From Nitrososphaera sp. (GTDB lineage: Archaea > Thermoproteota > Nitrososphaeria > Nitrososphaerales > Nitrososphaeraceae): a DNA stretch of 5,974 nt. The notes beneath the pieces are model-generated. The model did not search any database, had not been told where the DNA came from, and saw nothing but the letters and a program-made list of their open reading frames with translations. Made by a program: the position numbers and the translations under genes. This document shows positions 5,253 through 5,974 of this stretch, piece by piece; the stretch's first letter is position 1; every line of letters begins with the position of its first letter. Where the stretch lies: the NCBI GenBank assembly GCA_022545875.1, contig JAKEIF010000260.1, forward strand, positions 1-5,974, in the 5' to 3' direction.

Positions 5253-5531
5253 ATGCTTGCAGAAGTTTCTGACGTAAAAGATAACGAGATCGAGCTCAAA
5301 ATACGGGAAGAAGATATTTCAGTTTTGTACGTTGTCCAGCACGAATTGCTCAAGGAGAGAAGCGTAGACTTTGCCGGCGTAATCCAAAAGCACCCACTTG
5401 CCAAGGAGTACCTGCTGAGAGTTGCCACCAAGAGAAAGGATCCGATGGAAGTAATTCAGGATGCATCATCTTCTGCTGCGGAATACACGAAGGACTTGGC
5501 CGGCATGATCAAGTCTGCGCTCAAGAAATAA
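5253..5531 (+). CDS. rpoL: DNA-directed RNA polymerase subunit L (Rpo11)
   Basis: The archaeal counterpart of eukaryotic Rpb11. It pairs with subunit D to form the assembly platform of RNA polymerase, equivalent to one bacterial alpha subunit. The protein is 92 residues, normal for the family. It starts with strand-like AEVSDVKDNEIELKIREED. In the middle lies the diagnostic FAGVIQKHPLAKEYLLRVATK, matching the HPL motif and the strand that follows it. The C-terminus is a long helix (about residues 64-91), as in Rpb11. The frame is open 30 codons further upstream, but those are antisense to the divergent gene and unlike the family, so ATG 5253 is chosen. No Shine-Dalgarno motif is present, suggesting a very short leader. 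tfs follows after 18 bases on the same strand. Confidence 0.9.
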   Translation: MLAEVSDVKDNEIELKIREEDISVLYVVQHELLKERSVDFAGVIQKHPLAKEYLLRVATKRKDPMEVIQDASSSAAEYTKDLAGMIKSALKK

Positions 5532-5549
5532 AGAAAAGGTGCCATTACG

Positions 5550-5879
5550 TTGCGTTTTTGCCCCCAATGCGAAACCCATCCACGCATGAAGCCAAAGTCT
5601 GAAGGCGTCCTTGTTTGCCCGCAGTGCGGCTTCAAGTCGAAAAAGGAAGAAGAGAATAGAAAGGAGGTTGCCACAAGGAAGGAAGCCGGCTCTGAAGCTC
5701 CCCTCAAGGTGATGGAGGGAGAAACGGTCGATGCGCTTCCGACTACGGCAATAGAATGTCCGCAATGCAAAAACGACGCTGCGTTTTGGTGGATGCTGCA
5801 GACAAGATCTGCTGATGAGGCCACGACTCAATTCTACCGCTGCACAAAGTGCAGCCATACCTGGCGAAACTACGCCTAA
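5550..5879 (+). CDS. tfs: Transcription factor S (TFS), archaeal TFIIS/RpoM-like cleavage factor
   Basis: TFS enters the RNA polymerase funnel and stimulates cleavage of backtracked RNA. It is 109 residues with two zinc ribbons: an N-terminal C4-x2-C7 and C23-x2-C26, and a C-terminal C70-x2-C73 and C98-x2-C101. A charged linker (residues 30-63) joins them. The C-terminal ribbon carries the TFIIS-type tip RSADE (R86, D89, E90), whose acidic pair is catalytic, followed by the typical TTQFYRCTKCSHTWRNYA. All key residues are present, so it should be active. The start is TTG at 5550, just before FCPQC, with AAGGTG about eight bases upstream; no ATG would leave the first ribbon intact. It follows rpoL after 18 bases and is almost certainly co-transcribed with it. 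Confidence 0.95.
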   Translation: MRFCPQCETHPRMKPKSEGVLVCPQCGFKSKKEEENRKEVATRKEAGSEAPLKVMEGETVDALPTTAIECPQCKNDAAFWWMLQTRSADEATTQFYRCTKCSHTWRNYA

Positions 5880-5974
5880 GCTTTTTTCAATTTCATCCTT
5901 TATCGCAATGTTTAAAATCCGAGCGAGCTCCCTGATAGCTTGCTTTGGTGTTTGTAGCTCGGACAAAGTCTCCC
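5876..5974 (-). CDS. Possible C-terminal end of an unidentified gene entering from the right edge
   Basis: One minus-strand frame, open from the window edge, reads like a helical protein: SELQTPKQAIRELARILN followed by IAIKDEIEK. The other two frames soon hit stops. As written, the frame runs on antisense through tfs to 5466 with implausible sequence. If the A6 run (T6 at 5882-5887 on the plus strand) were one base shorter, the protein would end EIEKA and stop at TAG, 5876-5878, directly on top of the tfs stop. Family unknown. It may be a natural frameshift, a homopolymer sequencing error, or not a gene. Confidence 0.35.
5882..5887 (+). terminator. T6 terminator of the rpoL-tfs unit
   Basis: A run of six T lies three bases after the tfs stop codon, with more T-rich sequence behind it (CAATTTCATCCTTT). 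This fits a T-tract archaeal terminator. Confidence 0.5.

Noticed and set aside
5195..5431. N-terminal extension of the 172-residue protein
   Set aside because: The extra residues are Ser-rich and antisense to rpoL, and the TATA-like element lies inside them.
5456..5824. Minus-strand ORF of 122 codons
   Set aside because: It is a shadow of tfs, whose two zinc ribbons and catalytic acidic pair are unmistakable.
1..5974. CRISPR array, insertion sequence or rRNA
   Set aside because: No regularly spaced direct repeats, no transposase-like frame or terminal inverted repeats, and no rRNA-like sequence were seen.

Overview
The window comes from an ammonia-oxidising archaeon of the Nitrososphaera type (Thaumarchaeota/Nitrososphaerota, soil group I.1b). 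The left edge holds the C-terminal 153 residues of archaeal ammonia monooxygenase subunit A, with the characteristic ending TWTYRWMAAWSKWD. The right side holds archaeal RNA polymerase subunit L and transcription factor TFS. Several genes have a TATA-like box about 25 bases before the start codon and no leader, and a few have a Shine-Dalgarno motif; both are normal for this group. The lineage assignment rests on recognising the protein sequences by eye.

Left part (1-860): the 3' end of amoA is followed by a 30-base pyrimidine run that probably terminates it. A convergent, leaderless gene follows, encoding a 71-residue protein with an acidic block next to a Lys/Arg tail. No amoX, amoC or amoB lies on the visible side of amoA.

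Middle part (842-2771): an intact tRNA-Pro(UGG) gene lies on the minus strand at 2698-2771. Nineteen bases spanning its 3' end and trailer recur exactly, in the same orientation, at 842-860. The repeats bracket about 1.85 kb that holds a secreted protein with eight evenly spaced Asp-box (BNR) repeats and little else. This is the geometry left by integration into a tRNA 3' end, but no recombinase is visible. It is the most interesting structure in the window.

Stretch 2772-3344: a non-coding region of about 400 bases leads into a 35-residue zinc-ribbon mini-protein with a good Shine-Dalgarno start.

Right part (3345-5974): on the minus strand, an uncharacterised 172-residue protein overlaps by four bases a two-helix membrane protein. 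The radical SAM enzyme of the AmmeMemoRadiSam system (amrS) follows behind its own TATA box. Divergently, rpoL and tfs form a compact two-gene transcription unit, and the two directions appear to share one AT-rich promoter element. At the right edge an open minus-strand frame looks like the end of an unidentified gene. It would stop exactly at the tfs stop codon if an A6 run were one base shorter.
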